Assembly (NCBI GenBank): GCA_009773375.1
Contig: WRPH01000019.1
Coordinates: 1-64,000 of the forward strand
Origin: Paracoccaceae bacterium
GTDB taxonomy: Bacteria > Pseudomonadota > Alphaproteobacteria > Rhodobacterales > Rhodobacteraceae
DNA length: 64,000 nucleotides
Reading direction: 5' to 3'
This document shows, one piece after another, positions 63,617 through 64,000 of the stretch (positions are counted from its first letter, which is position 1; the number at the start of each line of letters is the position of its first letter). The notes beneath the pieces are model-generated. The model was given only the letters and a program-made list of their open reading frames with translations, searched no databases and was not told the origin of the DNA. A program made the position numbers and the translations under genes.

Positions 63617-63835
63617 GGCTACCCTCTGGCTTCCCGTGTTTTCCCTGCGCGTCATTGCCTCAAGCCGGGGGCCGGGTCAACAGCGCGCAATAACCCGCCC
63701 GCCTCTGGCAGCGCTAACGCAATATTCTTTCCCAAACGCAGCCACTTTTTCCACACCGAACGGGGCTCCGCCGATTTCCGCCATACCCCCTTGCAATCGT
63801 GCGGCCTGTCGGTTCAGGTAGGGGCAAGAGTGGCA

Positions 63836-63868
63836 CAAGGTCATGGCTCTAACCGGGCTGTGACCTTG
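63836..63868 (+). other. Hairpin upstream of greA
   Basis: CAAGGTCA and TGACCTTG (63836-63843 and 63861-63868), 17-base loop, in the 270-base spacer between etf-QO and greA, 20 bases before the ATG. The site could be a transcript leader structure or a regulator dyad; no T-run follows. The rest of the spacer shows no gene. Confidence 0.4.
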
Positions 63869-63888
63869 TTATTTGCGTGAAGAGACAA

Positions 63889-64000
63889 ATGGAAAAAATT
63901 CCGATGACGCGCGCGGGCTTTGTCGCGCTGGACGAAGAACTGAAACAGCTGAAGTCGGTGGAGCGCCCTGCGGTGATCCGGGCGATTGCCGAGGCGCGCG
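63889..64000 (+). CDS. greA: Transcription elongation factor GreA, partial (first 37 codons)
   Basis: From ATG 63889: [20 protein letters not shown] then [17 protein letters not shown], the start of the GreA N-terminal coiled coil. GreA rescues backtracked RNA polymerase by stimulating transcript cleavage. It runs off the right edge, so the C-terminal domain is not seen. Confidence 0.9.
   Translation, partial: MEKIPMTRAGFVALDEELKQLKSVERPAVIRAIAEAR

Overview
The window is GC-rich, densely coded and almost entirely chromosomal in character. Gene content points to an alphaproteobacterium of the Rhodobacterales (Rhodobacter/Paracoccus-like). Pointers are the SPFH/TelA/XpaC cluster, a flavoprotein-SelD fusion next to SelU, a compact RpoN, and short intergenic elements containing GGAGTATTT...CCAAGATG, a motif I recognise from this order. 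No tRNA, rRNA, insertion sequence or CRISPR array was seen. The assignment to this order is inference from gene content, not from a marker phylogeny.

Region 1 (1-9.4 kb) is a decaying LysR/aldo-keto reductase pair followed by an inositol-type locus. Genes iolC-iolB-iolJ run leftward from a remnant of iolD. A Gfo/Idh/MocA dehydrogenase, an inosose dehydratase/isomerase-like TIM barrel, a second Gfo/Idh/MocA protein and a LacI regulator lie to the right. Two TTGCAA-N4-TTGCAA sites, one between iolD and iolG and one upstream of the LacI gene, look like its operators. A secreted caspase-like protein that has lost its catalytic residues (9.8-11.4 kb) stands alone.

Region 2 (11.4-19.3 kb) matches a trans-4-hydroxy-L-proline catabolic operon: a GntR regulator divergent from a DapA-family deaminase, an FAD D-hydroxyproline dehydrogenase (frameshifted here), an aldehyde dehydrogenase and a Ser/Cys-type proline racemase homologue. 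Two short-chain dehydrogenases and a ProC-like reductase follow.

Region 3 (19.5-34.4 kb) is thirteen leftward genes. At its heart are six genes (ThDP enzyme, hydantoinase A and B, class I aminotransferase, uronate-dehydrogenase-like SDR, FAD oxidoreductase) in which every junction is a 4-base ATGA overlap. Upstream are three alpha/beta hydrolases and an enolase-superfamily protein; downstream are a GcvA-type LysR and two SDRs. I cannot assign a substrate. No transporter gene is present in regions 1-3.

Region 4 (34.5-64 kb) is mostly housekeeping: an MsbA-like ABC exporter, a broken acyl-CoA synthetase, Dtd, a PfkB kinase, PurC, RluB, TadA, SelU/SelD, RpoN, a prenyl diphosphate synthase, IspE (broken), a TPR protein, ETF-ubiquinone oxidoreductase and the start of greA. 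Set among these is a six-gene membrane/stress cluster (27-aa membrane peptide, XpaC, TelA, DUF2927 lipoprotein, SPFH-GYF, zinc-ribbon membrane protein).

Several genes carry frame-breaking lesions: the LysR at ~809, the hydroxyproline dehydrogenase at ~13842, the acyl-CoA synthetase at ~37070 and ispE at ~59552. Because ispE is normally essential, some of these may be sequencing or assembly errors; iolD and the aldo-keto reductase look like true decay.
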